Shown: positions 49,081 to 61,721, numbered from the stretch's first letter. The stretch is DNA of 64,000 bases from Nissolia schottii (GCA_003254905.1 QANU01104693.1:310001-374000), one strand, 5' to 3'. The notes: generated by a model from the sequence alone, not told the origin. Numbers and translations: made by a program.

Positions 49081-50385
49081 GAGATTTCTTGTTTAGGACA
49101 GTTCCACTTCTCAAATGCATGTACCATTTGAGAAATTCTACAATGTCTGTCCCACTGGGCGTGCCATTTTGTTTAGTGCGAAATAATTCCGGGGAACCTT
49201 CTGCCACCTCACAAATAGATTGTTTAAAAGTAGACAAACAATTGCTGGGTTCTCAAGTGAAGAACACGTCGATTGCACAAGTAAATGAGGAGGTGGAGGC
49301 GATTCACGAAAATGTAACTAATATTCAAATAAAAGGTCACCGAAGTGACTTAATTACAACGAAGATCCTTGCCAGAGCGAAGTATTGACTTACAAATGGT
49401 GCAAAAAGTAACAGTGAAAGAAAGGGGGAAAAGTGTGTCAGGGTTAAAGGGAAGCTACGATTATGACTATTCCTAGGAAAGTAGGGAAATATAAGTAAAA
49501 AATGAAAAGGGTGTGGCATACACGTTCTTCCGGTAGGTTGCTGACTGCCGCTGGGGGACTTACTGAACCGTGATGGCAAGTCTGGTATCCCACTCTATCT
49601 TAGACCTGGAGCCTTGTATTTATAGAGTTTAGGACCCTCTCAATTGGTAAGTGTTTGGTTCTTCTTTCCTCAACGGTTACCATCGTCGACTGATCGTGGC
49701 CTGCATATTATGGACCAGTTGCCTCTACGTGCATGTTGTGCTGTTGCAGTTGCCTTCTTCATGCTTTTGAATTGTGGCGCATTCCTTAGATCGTGGGTAG
49801 TTGGCCATGTCGGGCTTGGAAGTTGTGGATGGATTTAAATTGAGTAACCGTTCCCTCCACCATAAGGCTTCCAAGCGGACAATTTTTGCTAAGTGTTGAA
49901 CTCTGTTGCTATGTTGGCCTCAATATGAAGCCATTCCAGTTAGTTGACCATGGTTGTTCTTGTCCCCTCTATGACGGTTTACACTCTAGCTAGCTGTCGC
50001 GAGATAAGCCTCATATGGAGCTTATAAAGTGGTTGTGACAATTTGGAGATTTTCATCTTTGTGACAGCTTTCCCTTCCGGGTTGACTCTATATGTCGACA
50101 CTTATGGTACTTCGGTTTTCCTACTGTGTTGTCTAATTTAGTTCGCGGGGAGCACTCTTCCACGACCAATCCTCAGCCACCCTCTAGCTTTTTGAACCAC
50201 CAGGTGGCTATTATTGCGACGATAACCTTGTCACTACTCAATGGGTATCAGCCTAGGGGTACTTTTCTCATCTGTGGCTGCTGACCCTTGTGTCCCCAAA
50301 GATGCATGTCGCCAATAATTCTTGCGACGCTACCTCTTAGTCATAATTCGCCTTAATTAATGACATGAATTTTGGCAGCCTAACA

Positions 50386-51430
50386 CAACTGAAAATAGCA
50401 TAGTTGTTTGTACATGTATAATTGAAAAACAAACGAAGTGTGATGCCCGAAGACCCTGCTTGCGACCCATTGGAGCAATTACTAACAAACACACTAATTC
50501 TCCCCTTTGAAGTAGAGCATCATCTTTGACTCGGAGGCTAGTACTGCCACTTCACTAAAGATTAATTCCACAGTCCTCATTTGTTTGAAACAAATAGATG
50601 AGGTGTGAGTTCATCATTCAGTTGTGGGTACCTTAGTACCATTCACATAGCACAGACTGAAACATGTTTGGTAATAAAATAGTAAGTAAATATCGCATGT
50701 ATACATATCATGGCATATATAGTTTGAAAGCATGCTAAGAAAAAATGGAAATACTGCAATAAGATAAATATACAAACACTGATACCACGTTATAGATAAT
50801 ATTATCGTTGTTGTGTTTGTTGAGTTGTATGTGAGGTCTTACAGTTTATCTACACAACCTGCCTATCAGGATGACAGTAGATCACCGATAACTGAACTAA
50901 GAAACCATGTAGGATGTTGATACTAAATTTGTCTACCTCTAACTAAGGGTGTCAGGGAGAGAGAAGTGTCAGCCTCAGTAAAGGAGGAACAAGTTCAACA
51001 TTGTTGCGTTAGGATAAATCCTTACGGTGTCAGGAACGCTAAACCTACAGGGTATACCAAGAATATGTCGGTATACTAAACCCATACCTCGGACTTATTA
51101 AGTATGCTGAACTCATGCCAACAGGAAAAATAGATGTAGGGCCTTATGGTGTATGATCTGCATTAGGTCACAATCATAACACACTGCACACAAACAACCA
51201 TCTGAACAATTATCTGAGTTCTATTTATTTGACATGATCCTAACCTACCACTGATAAGGGTATCCCCTATTCCACCTAAGTTACTGACTATATGGGTTAT
51301 TGAATTTGTTGCATGCTTTGGGCTAGCTGAGTTTATCTATGTCACTGTATTTATTATCCTAACGTTTGCGTGTCCTACTAGGGGTTACTGATTATATTAA
51401 TTATTAGGTTTAGTTTTGTTACTAAGCTGC
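50386..51430. other. Unassigned intergenic stretch
   Basis: No gene or domain was recognised. It separates the family C element from the related LTR at 51430-52024 and could be remnant internal sequence of an older insertion. Confidence 0.4.
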
Positions 51431-52024
51431 TTACTTATCTTATGAAGACCCATCCTTTCAGCGGTGTGTTGCAGTGACGCAACATGAGAGACGTGCTACA
51501 ATGCTTCCATAACGTTGTAGCGACTCGGAAGTAGTGAGGCGCTATAGCGCGTCCAACGTGTTGCAACGACATGGGAGCCACTAAAATCCTTAGTCTATGC
51601 TTTGGTTAGTTGTGGTGAGATGGGCCTCATATGAGGCCACTACCATGAAGTGACTGCGACAACTTCTTAGAGAAATTTTCATCTTTGCAACAATATATTT
51701 TTTAAGTCAACTTTTGTATCAACCTTCAATTGATTGATGGTACTTTTTTTTTTTTTGGTGATTTCTTGTCGCGACGAATACCTTTTTACGACCTTTTCTC
51801 TTAGCCATTCTCTAGCCACTTTCGTCGCCGAATGGCTATTGTCGCGACCACTTTTCTGTTGCAACCCGTACTCTAGCAAGCCTTAGGGACTATTTCTTTT
51901 GCCCTTAGCTACTAACCTTTGCGTCGCCAACATCTCCTCCTTATTCGTCGCCAATGATTATTTCGACCCAAACTCTTAGTCATAATTCGCTTCTCATTAT
52001 ACCGCGAATTTTGGTGACCTAACA
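51430..52024 (-). mobile_element. Partial LTR related to family C
   Basis: On the minus strand it starts TGTTAGGTCACCAAAATTCG at 52024, comparable to TGTTAGGCTGCCAAAATTCA at 50385. It follows the same order of blocks (GCGAATTATGACTAAGAG, TGGCGACG, AAGATGAAAATTTCTC, ATATGAGGCC). The 3' part of the LTR with its primer-binding site is not found. Similarity is partial, so this is an older or sister-family copy. Confidence 0.65.
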
Positions 52025-53246
52025 CTAGTTCTAAGAGAGAAGAAGAGTCTGAAGCTCTGAGCAAGTTGGAATGAGGGGGAGGAGATCTCTATTTATAGGA
52101 GAAGGGATGGCCAAAAGAGCGGATTGGGCCCCAAAAACACGGATCCAAGGAAAATTGCGAAGTTGAGTTCGGCTCGTGTCTCACGTGTGTTGCTTATGTC
52201 TCGTGTGAGACACAATTTGTCATGCATCTCGCACGAGAAGTGATCCCCCTTTTTTTGGTTTTTTTAAGGGTCGTCATAGTTTTCTTGGCTGAGTCTGCTC
52301 ATGACCCCAACTTTGCAACCATCAAATCCCAACTCGGGTCTCTACCCAGTCGTGCCAAGCTTGACTTCCCACGTCATAGCAAATAGTTTTGGTTGAAAGT
52401 TTTGTCAAATGCACAAAACATGCAGTACCACTCAAGCTTGATGGCTGCTGTTTCCAATTTCCTAATTTTGAAGTTTGAAGGCCCAAATGATTAGGGTATT
52501 TCTTTACCCTTTATTCACATTTTAATTCATTATTTTTGTTTTTAATTTCATATGTTTATTTTTGTTTTTCTTTACCCTTTTATTTTGCTAATTTTTTTGA
52601 GTTAGAAAAGGGTGAATTTTTTAGTTAAAAAGGGGTTATGGTTCTAATTCTATAGATTGACAGAAATTGAAGAATACATATAAGAGAATAAAGATACCAG
52701 ATTAAGAAGTTATCAGATTTAAGGAAACAAGATGCTACGTCAAACCTTTCTTAGCTGATGGTGGCAATGGTCCTCTAGGTATTGGCGGCCAAATCCAGAT
52801 GTTAGCAAGTGGGTGTGGGTGACATCAGTGATTAGGATGTTGCAAAGGTCAATGTCGAGAGGTTGGTGTGGACACATTAACAAGTACAACGATTGGTGAA
52901 GGTGTGGATGAGAGATGATGATAGTAAGGTATGTTGAATGAGTAAAAATGACCAATCAATAAAAAGATCATTAAAACACAAAAGTAAATTATTATATAAT
53001 TAATTTTCAGATTAAATCTAAACCAATCATTTTTTATTGGTTTGATGAGATTTAGAGAACAACTGGTTCCCTGCCTGAGCCTTCCCACATAGAAGCTTAG
53101 CCCAAACCTCACTGGTGTTGTTCGCCGAAACCCAATCAAGTCCCGCCGCGTCGCCAGACTCAATGACACTGAATTTCACCTGAACACCCCTTCAACCATC
53201 TCTCTTCTCCTCTTCCCATCATCTTCATCATTCTTCTCCATAGATC

Positions 53247-53280
<34 letters not shown>

Positions 53281-53284
53281 AACC
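52025..53284. other. Upstream region of the TBCCD1-like gene
   Basis: 52040-52110 has a minus-strand CCTATAAATAGAG promoter-like block, probably another LTR piece. Near 52185-52240, repeated TCTCACGTGTG/CTCGTGTGAGAC text forms dyads. A (CT)n run at 53249-53278 ends just before the start codon and is probably the gene's 5' UTR. No other gene was seen. Confidence 0.45.
53249..53278 (+). repeat. (CT)n microsatellite in the TBCCD1 5' UTR
   Basis: About 14 CT units lie 6 bp before the ATG at 53285. CT-rich leaders are common in plant genes, and variation here could affect expression. Confidence 0.85.
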
Positions 53285-56200
53285 ATGACCGACCCAATCG
53301 AACCATCCACTTCTTCTTCTCCTTCGTGTTCGAGCACCCGGGTTCACCCAAGGCGCGAGCCCTTCGAGCACGGGCTATTGCCCATCCCGAAGCTCATCTT
53401 CTCCGACCCAAACCAAACCCTAATTCCCCTGAAGCAAAAGCTCCTCAAGAGCTCGTCCTCCAGCCATCGAGTCGACGTGTCCGCCGTCTCCGAGTCGCTC
53501 CAGATCCCACTCGACCACGCCAGGCTCCTCCTCGACACCCTCGCCTCGGTCCTCCCCTCCGACTCCTCCCCTCTGGCTCGTGCCCAGCCTGGCCAAAACG
53601 ACGACGTCGGCGCTGACGTGAACGACCTGGTACTGTTCCTCTACATCCAGTCCTACAAGCGGCTTCTCCCCCGGTCGCACAAGGACGCCGCCTCCGTCGC
53701 CGACGTCTGGCCGTCCACCTCCGCCTTCGACGGCTATCTTTCTGCTCTCTCGCCGCTGCAGGTTAAGTCAGTTCTCGGTTTAATCTGATTTAATCATCGC
53801 AATTCAATGCAACACGATGTGCAATGTAATCATTTTGAGTTCGAGTAAATACTCAAATTGGCATGCAGGCATATCAAATTAGTCACTCAAAGGTTCTTTG
53901 CCTCAGTTTACTTATATATATAAGTATCAATTTAGTATCAAATTGATGTCTATACTAATTTTGGAGGATTAAGTAGATACTCATTTTAATTTGGAGGACT
54001 AATTTAAGTGTTTACTCTTGAAATTAGGCTCTTAATGTTCTCGCATTAACTGGGTTAGGGACTAGTTCACACAATAGGATGCACACGCAAGGACATGTAA
54101 TTTTAATTATTCGGGACTGATGCAACCGATGTTATATGCTAGGGACTAATCCAACTATTTACCGCAAATTTGAATTTGCTTATTTTAATTTTAAAATAGC
54201 TTACCGAAAAAACCTTAGTGAGAGGCCTTTTTTTTTTAATAACTATCCCCCAAAATTTAATTTAAACAAAGTATGCTTCTACTTGAATCAGTTTTGATTT
54301 TGGCTGATGTTGAGATTATGTTTAAATTAGAATCTGAAGAGTGTTGCCATTCCTATGCCAATTTTGCATCAGGAAAATTTGTTTTAGAAGATGTTTGTGG
54401 CCTTTTTCTTTTTTTATTGAGATGCCAACAAGCACATTTCAGTTTTCAAGTGATACTGTTGATTCTTGAAAGCGCATTAAGTGGATCCTGCATTTTTAAT
54501 TCAAATATTTTTCAGCTTGTGCGCAGCAACAGTCGACGTATCATGCCATCGCAGACTGATGAAGAGGCACATCAGTTATCGTATCTGCAAAAGCACATGG
54601 CAAACATTCTATCTCTTCTAGCAGAGCCTGTGGAGGGGGAAGATGAAGAATCTCTGGTTTGTTGATCTACTGCATTGCTGCTCATGGATTTCTGATTTTC
54701 CCATAAATGGATTTTCATCTTTATGCCCTATAAAAAATTGGATAGCAAAAAAGTTAAGACTTTTTTGCATTTGGGATCATTCTTGGAATTTATATGCTCT
54801 TTTGATGCTATGAAATGCAGGACATCTTAATTTTATATGATTAGTATGTGTCTTATGTAATACCGTTCCCTCTAAAGTTTTGACTTCTGTATAAATAAGG
54901 GTAATTGTAACCAATTTAAGCATAACTTAAAAATGGTTACAAAAGAACCCAAATTGATATGATTATTTTATCTTAAACAGTTCTAAACCAGTTTGGAGGG
55001 TTGCTGAACTGCCCCTAATGATCATGCAGTATTATACGAAGATAAGTTAGGAATTTTTTTAGAATAATTTTATTTTTCCATTGATTAAAGGTTTAATTTT
55101 AGTACTTCTCCCTCCTATTAAGTATTTAAATCTTTAAATTTTACCATGTATGTTTTTTCTCCCCTTCTAGTTCATTGTCTTATTTGATCTCATTGATTTA
55201 GGTTTTAACTATGGATAGATTTGAGCATCTTGGGTTTCTAATTCTGTTTGGTGATAAGGCTGAAGGAAATTCATTAAGTCAGTCATCTCCATTTTTTGCA
55301 AACTCGGATCCTGACATGCCTGCTGTTCCTGTTCCTGCTACACAAGTTCATGATTGGCTTCTGCAGAATATTGCTTCTGCTTTGGAACATATTTCTGAAA
55401 GGACTTCTTCAAAGGAAAATGGGCCAACCAGTGCCACTGATCAGGATGTTGCTATGACTGATGCATGCAATGTCCCAGTTAAGGTCTCAACAAGTACCAG
55501 AGGTCCAAGTCTCATTGAAGGGATCTCTAAAACATCATATGTGAAAAATCCATCTGACATTAAAGGTTCCTCTGTTAAGGTTTGTTTCCTATAATTCTTC
55601 TTTCCATATATTTGACATTTTGACTTGCTTTGTTTCTGGCATTTTTTTTGGATAAAAGAATTTCACTAAGAGAAGAGTATTACAAAAAGAGAATAAGAGT
55701 TTCTCTGTACAGAAACAAGAACCAAACTAAAAGGTTAACTATGGAGTAAAGCTTTCTAATCTCTCAATATTTTTTAGAGGGAAATTCCTCTAAAAAAAAT
55801 TGTGAGCTTTACGCCAAACAGATGATAAACGCCTGATCCTATCCCACAAACCATGCTTGTATGGGACTTTCTCGTTTCGTTAAAGGTGTGACAATTGCTT
55901 TCTAGCCAAATGCACCAAATAGTGGCAAAAACTGTACATTGCCACACGTATTTGGCATCTTTGTTTTGTTTCTGGCAGTTTAGATTTATGACCTTTGAGT
56001 ATATCATTGAAATTGAAATGGCCACTATGGCATTGTCTCATTCATGTAGCTGACCCACTTAGTGGGACAAGGCTTAGTTGTTGTGGAGTATATCATTGGA
56101 ATTTGACTTTTGATCCTAAGTTGGCTATGTAACTATTCATATTATCTTTACTAATATGGCCACTAGTTACTGGAGTTATGTTCAAAACATGCATATGCTT

Positions 56201-57252
56201 CAAATTGAGTAACTCCACATGTTCCAACTTAATATAATGTAATGAACTAATGACTACTGTTTTCTTTTAGGGTTTTATTCATAGCCAGTTTACAGTCAAA
56301 GTTAGAACTGTTGTTGACAAGGAGGAGGAGAAGAGAATGGAAACATTGACTATAAAATATTAGATTTGATATGGTGTGAAGTCTAAAATACAAAGTAGTA
56401 ACACATTTATTTGTACTGATAATCTATATTAATTAAATGTTCCCACCATCAACTTAGAGGGAATTTTCCCGCCCAAAATATTTCTACAAAATTCTACTAA
56501 ATTTTTTCTCAACTCAAATTTTGAATTTTACTAAACTTATTTCACTTGACTCCATTAAATCTTTTTAAATTTAAAATTAATTTTCTCTCACCTCTAATAT
56601 TTGAGAATACAAAAAATAAGATAATTTAAATAAAAAATAAGATAAACAAATTTAAAATAATTCTCGTGCATGGCACTAGTATTAAACTAGTTAAGTCAAA
56701 TATTAGTGTTGTACTAACTGTAGAAGTCCAATCCCTCTAATATAATATGAATCCTGAACCTAATTAAATAAGGAAACAGAGTAGTAAATCTAATGAAATT
56801 TGTAAAAAAGTATACATGCACTAAATAAGACAGCTTATCCATCTTATTTTTATGATTATAATGTTTTTCTGGCATTTGAATGGTGTTAGAGATATAAAAC
56901 CCATTCCTTGTCAGATTTGGATCCTGTAAGGTTTCCTTGTCCTGCACATAATAGCTTAAGCTTTTGCCATAGTTGATTCCTTGGCCAGTGTTCTAGGTTT
57001 TTTCGAGTATTTATGCAATCAATACTCCTTTTTCCGATCTTAGTCAGTGCCTTATGTATGTTACTTGACATGTTTTGGACATTGGGATGTCTATCAAGAT
57101 TATTATGGAAGAAGTCATGCTATAAAAATTGTGTTTGGTCGTCGCAGGTTCTCAATTGCCACGAGTCTACCATCTACATCTTAGCACCTTTGACATACGC
57201 CACCATCTATGGATGCTCAGATGCCACGATCGTTCTTGGAGCAGTTGGCAAG
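53285..57252 (+). CDS. TBCC-domain-containing protein 1-like, first four coding exons
   Basis: Four exons, all phase 0 with GT-AG introns: 53285-53761, 54516-54656, 55202-55579, 57148-57252 (367 codons, no stop reached). Exon 1 is GC-rich and begins MTDPIEPSTSSS; exon 2 reads RIMPSQTDEEAHQLSYLQKH; exon 3 starts VLTMDRFEHLGFLILFGD; exon 4 reads VLNCHESTIYILAPLTYATI, with GCSDATIVLGAVGK, the start of the TBCC (C-CAP/cofactor C-like) beta-helix. Plant homologues, such as At3g57890, are about 560 aa, so roughly 190 C-terminal residues are missing. In animals and algae TBCCD1 relatives position centrosomes or basal bodies; the plant role is unclear. A donor (GGCAAG then GTAGC) follows exon 4, but no acceptor exon resembling the rest of the domain was found up to 64000. 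Confidence 0.88.
55650..55975 (-). mobile_element. LINE 3' end in TBCCD1 intron 3
   Basis: On the minus strand the frame at 55774-56025 includes WQCTVFATIWCIWLESNCHT and FNETRKSHTSM, resembling the C-terminal zinc-binding end of plant LINE reverse transcriptases (WxxRNxRxF type). It then runs into a 3' tail of Leu/Phe-rich text (VYHLFGVKLTIFFRGIS). It is 5'-truncated, as is usual for LINEs, and lies antisense to the host gene. Confidence 0.75.
56015..56085 (+). mobile_element. 5'-truncated SINE (Au-like) with 18-bp target duplication
   Basis: The body ends CATGTAGCTGACCCACTTAG, then TGGGACAAGGCTTAGTTGTTG, the 3' end typical of Au-type plant SINEs. It is flanked by GAGTATATCATTGAAATT (55997-56014) and GAGTATATCATTGGAATT (56086-56103), an 18-bp direct repeat with one change. 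The pol III promoter part is missing, so this copy was inactive on arrival. Confidence 0.85.
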
Positions 57253-57479
57253 GTAGCTAATAACTCTGTTTCTACCTTTAAGAGGAGCATGATGCATACA
57301 CTCTACAAGTGTAATAGAACATATGACTATTGTTTTTTTTCTTTTTTGGGCTACAAAACAAAATATCTATGCATTTGAAATTCTAACAGGAATGTTGTAA
57401 ATGATATTGTGTTCTCACTTCTCATCCTAAATGGTAATGTGATATACAAAGAAGATGACAATGAAATGATAACTTTCAT

Positions 57480-58460
57480 AGTTGTCAATCCCAGATAGTG
57501 GCGTGGAGCGGCTGGCCCCAAAAATACTATAGAGGATAGCGGATAGCGGGATGACTGCTATTCTAAAAAATATAGATAATTATGTGCAATTTATATAGCA
57601 TGCATATAAACGTTCAAAAATAAGAAAATAACCACAATCACACTCATTCATCATTAAATATCAAAAGTTCTAATCATAATCCTTTGTGAAAAGTGAACAA
57701 AGAACACCAAACCAAAGGAAGAGACAACAAGAGTAGGGGCTGCACGCCAAATGGAAAAAAACCGTGGAAAAACAGAGTAAAAAGTAGAAAAGAAACAGCT
57801 GCTAAAGTGGGTGGAGGGAGGAGACAAATGAGAATATAGAGAAAGAGGAGGGAGGAGCTTATGAAAAGGCCAGGCCCCTTGGTCAGTAGAACACCTGTTT
57901 TAGGAAAACAATTATGCTCTTATTTTCACATAAAACAGCAGAGCTGCTGTAGCCCGTAAGTGGGCTTTCGGTATAGTTGAACGAAGGAAGGTTGAAGGTA
58001 AGGTATAGTGAGTGTAAACTAGATATTTTCTTAGCAGGGGCAAACTCGAGACGTTATTAGTTTAAGAGAGGACGAAACTTTGCTGGTTTATTTGAGGGCA
58101 AAATAGAAATATGACTAGCTTAAGTGAGGGAAAAATAAAACTTATGAGGACAGACAAGTAATTGCACTTGAAATGTTAAAAAATAGGGTTTTCAGATGTG
58201 GAGAAAACTAGCAGCAATTGAAAATAAGGGGTGAAGGGGGTGGAAACAACGTTCAAGCCCCCGATTTTGGGATCAAAATGGAAAAAACTGGGGAAAATGA
58301 GGTCTTTGCTGTTGAAGGCAGATAGCCGCCTTATTTGTGCTGTGATAGCGGTTGCGACTGCTGCAACCGATAAATGCTCTGTGGCGGATGTGAAATTATG
58401 TCTGCACTGCAATCACGCGCAATTGAGTATCCTGATAACTGTCCATCTGGCTTCAGGTGA
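57480..58460. mobile_element. Possible non-autonomous DNA transposon, about 1 kb
   Basis: The left part (AGTTGTCAATCCCAGATAGTGG, then GGATAGCGGATAGCGG at 57533) and the right part (GATAGCCGCC and GATAGCGG near 58320, and a final TGATAACT at 58434) show loosely inverted ends and subterminal GATAGC motifs. There is no transposase frame. The two flanks did not give a clear target duplication, so this remains a suspicion. Confidence 0.35.
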
Positions 58461-58878
58461 ATGAGAATTTCTTAGGTTATTGGAGTTCTAGTAGTTAAAG
58501 AGGAAGGGGAATGCAACTGCAACTTGCTCTTTTTATTAAATACCTGTGGTATGGTATGACCAACATTTTAAGTTGATTTTTGGGTTCTATTCTATAGCCC
58601 AGGTTGTGCAGCTACTTTTTCCCTTCCATTTATTCATGCACTGCGTGTTGGTTTACATGAAGATATCCATGGGTATAAGGACAATAGACGTTTGGCCTTG
58701 ATGAGCCTAAACAGTACTTGGTTTTAAATGCCCTTTTCCACATTTATTTGCATCCTATACATTCTTTAGTTTCTATTTTCTTATCTACAATTTGTTTTAT
58801 TCCAAATCCAAAGACCATAAGCCTTGCCATATTTGTGTGTTTCCATACAAGGTGACAGAAACTTCAATAGCTTGATGA

Positions 58879-61721
58879 TGTAATGGCAACGGTAATAATC
58901 AAGAGAATAATGAAGAACAGAAGAAGAAAGTATATAAATGTAAAACAAGGATTTGTAACTATAGTGGTTACTATTTGAGAGGCTGCCTACTCTCCCATTT
59001 CTATTCTATTTTCTGAAGGAGCTCCACTTCGGTGCATTCTCCAAACCTAAAATCCACCTCTTCCGTATCAAATAAGTAAATTACCATTCCCTACCCCTTT
59101 CTTTCTTTTAAATACTTGTGTACACCTTGGCATAAAAAGGTACTCATTCCTAGATGTACTAACATTAGCTGTGAGGCTTGTGCTCTTTGATCCACCTTGT
59201 CCTTAAGGTGGAGCTTAGGAAAGAGTTTCGCTATCTCGGTGATGGTCTCCCAAGAATTCTCAAACTCGGCCAACCCCTTCAACATGATGAGCACTTCCTT
59301 CTCCTCGCTTCATTGGCTGGAATGGCCAAGATATCTCTTGGCAGTACATGGAACTCCCAATTTGTAGTAAATTTAGCTGTAGAGGTTGAACAATGGCACC
59401 CATGAGCAACACATTTCTTCAAAAGAGAAACATGCAATACTGGATGCACTTGGGAATCTGGTGGCAGTTGTAGCTTGTAAGCTACAGAACTAATCCGCTC
59501 TACAATCTCAAATGGCCCATAAAAATGGGGACTCAACTTTTGATTAATCCTTTTTGTAAACTTATCTATCACAAGAATGTGAAACTTATTTGCCTCGCTA
59601 ATCTTATCTAGGGCTCTATAATCCACATAGAAACACCATCCTCTATCCTTCTTCTTTACTACCATCACAAGTTTGGAAAAAAAGGCTATATTGGGTCTAA
59701 TGACACCCGACTACATCATGTCAACGATAATCTTTTCTACCTTATTCTTCTGTCAATGAGGATACCTGTTAGCCTGTAGGCAGGGAATTTCTGCTGTCCT
59801 TCAAATTGATAGCATGGTAATGCTCTCTCCTCAAAGGTAACATGACTGGGTCTGAAATAGGTCTTGAAACTCTGCCAACAACGACACTACTTCTGCCATT
59901 TCAACTTGTTCCTTCAGGTCCCCTTCCCTAAATGTCACAGGAGCCACTAGAAACCCATTCCCATCATCACAGAGGGTTTTGGGAGCTGTCTTCAAAGGTG
60001 TGATGGATCTATAGTGTGCACGATCTCCAACCTACTTTGTGTGATTTCCCTTCTTCTCCAAACATATGGTCATGTCTTGGTAATTTGTTTCAGTTTTAAC
60101 ACGAGTTTCCATCCTGTACACTCCTAACACAACCTCGAATCTCCTTAGTTTTAGCATAAAGAAGTGCTGTGCAATGGCTAAGCCTTGCACCTCCAACTTT
60201 ACATCCTTGCATATTCCCAATCCATGTTCTACTCCTCCATCCCCTACCTGTACATGAAACCTAGAAATCTATTCCACTGGTAACCTAACTTCTCTACAAA
60301 TATAGCTGAGAGAAGTTTGTAGTTGCCCCTCAATAAGAACCACAACTTGCCCGCATATGCACTCCAAATATTCAAGGACTTACTAGAAATGAGCCCTCAA
60401 AAGTTTAGTGCGAGACAATTGTAAGGAACGTAAATCAACCTTTTCTTCCTTTTGAAACATGCCTCTCCTCTATTTCTCATGTAGTCCCTCAACCTACAAT
60501 CTACCCCATCATTCCTCTTCTTGTGTTCTGACCTCTCTGTCCTGGTTGATGGACCTTCTACCCCCCTTGGCCAACCACCTCACGACGAAGACGGAGTTTT
60601 GTTGGCTTCCCTAACAGTCTCTCTCAGTAGTCTCGGACTGTTGAAAACGTCTGAAAAATCCACTACTTGTTCGACCCCTGGTCTCTAATGCCACATACAT
60701 GTCCATCATCTCTGAAAGCGAATGAAAAGAACTCACCTTCATCTAAGCTTTAATGTCTCTTCTCAGCTTGCTTGACAAGATGCTCATCACTATGTTTGGG
60801 TCTATGTCGCGTTGATTTTGATATTGGGTCATACTTTGATTCTGCTTAAGTTCTACAAAGGATTCCAGAGGGTTTCGAGGTGCCTCAAGTTGGGTGCCCG
60901 AGTAAAGCTTCCAGCCAAGAAGGAAAAGGTGCTTGGTCCTCCCACCTTTGGAAACAAACCAAGTCTTGACCTTCCTTCACACAAGGAACATCTTCAACTT
61001 CTCAAATTCCTTCATCCCTCTGATTTGAAAGTATCTCTCCACCCATGCATGTTTGTATTGGAAAATAGAGGGAGATCCAATTTTTGGCTGGTAGCAGCCT
61101 TCCTGTACGGCTCCTCCTCCTCCCCATAACTAACTCTGATCGTCATTAAAACGTGATCAAGAACGCAATCCCCTTGTTTTGGAAGGTCGTTGGTGGCTTG
61201 GGTTGTTGCTATTGTGGTTCCCTTCTCACTCGTGCTCACATTCGCCTCGGGCGTGTTCTTCGTGTTGCCGTCGTGTGTCCTCTTCTCATTGTTGTCGCAG
61301 TGATAGGTCTCTTGGCTGATGGTGGTTGAGAAGCTGCCTTTGGCGGTTGAGGCTATGGTTGCGCAACAACCTATCCATTTGGTTGTACAACATCTCAAGG
61401 GTTTGTTTTTGCTGCACTTGTTGTCGCTCCGTGGTAGGGAGGGTCTGCAATATCTCCTCTTGGCTTTTGATTCAACTGTCCTCTGCAATGCGCATATGGA
61501 CATTCATAGAATCCCTAAAGATTGTAATGGCAACAATAATAATTGAGAGAGTAATGAAGAATAGTAGAAGAAATTGTATAAACATAAAATAATGATTCAT
61601 AACAATTTGGTAGCTTTTTGAGAGGCTGCCTACTCTCCCAGTTCTACTCTATTTTCTAACTGAACCCCCTTTATGCGTTCTCCAGAATCCACCTCTTGTC
61701 TATCAATTAAGTATACTACCA
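58879..61721 (-). mobile_element. Chromovirus (Ty3/gypsy) with short LTRs and internal pol deletion
   Basis: Direct repeats of about 200 bp at 58879-59086 and 61523-61721 (shared: GAGAGGCTGCCTACTCTCCC, TGTAATGGCAAC, TCTATTTTCT) are candidate LTRs, with a purine tract (AAAGAAAGGGGTAGGGAA) beside the left one. On the minus strand between them are gag (KLDLPLFSNTNMHGW at about 61060), a protease-like stretch near 60100-60200 (DVKLEVQGLAIAQHFFMLKL, VVLGV) and the RT start (VVKKKDRGWCFYVDYRALDK). Then, in the same frame, come integrase C terminus (LSPHFYGPFEIVERISSVAY) and chromodomain (LKGLAEFENSWETI). No matching 5-bp target duplication was found. Confidence 0.85.

Larger units (their letters stand above)
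45131..50385 (-). mobile_element. Gypsy element (family C) with nested element and truncated 3' LTR
   Basis: The 5' LTR (minus strand) is about 49170-50385, starting TGTTAGGCTGCC. After it come a primer-binding-type TGGCACGCCCAGTGGGAC (49149-49165) and a gag N-terminal frame. A second copy of the promoter-proximal part of the LTR lies at 45131-45635, matching 49170-49635 over about 450 bp (for example GTCACCGAAGTGACTTAATT, CTGCCGCTGGGGGACTTACT, CCTTGTATTTATAGAGTT). CAACT occurs at 45126-45130 and 50386-50390 and is a candidate target duplication, 2 bp off the expected TG end on the left. The middle is occupied by the family B element, and the junction near 45636 cuts both elements. Confidence 0.7.

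Noticed and set aside
53326..53680. Long open frames in other phases (both strands) over GC-rich sequence
   Set aside because: They are shadows of the GC-rich first exon of the TBCCD1-like gene.
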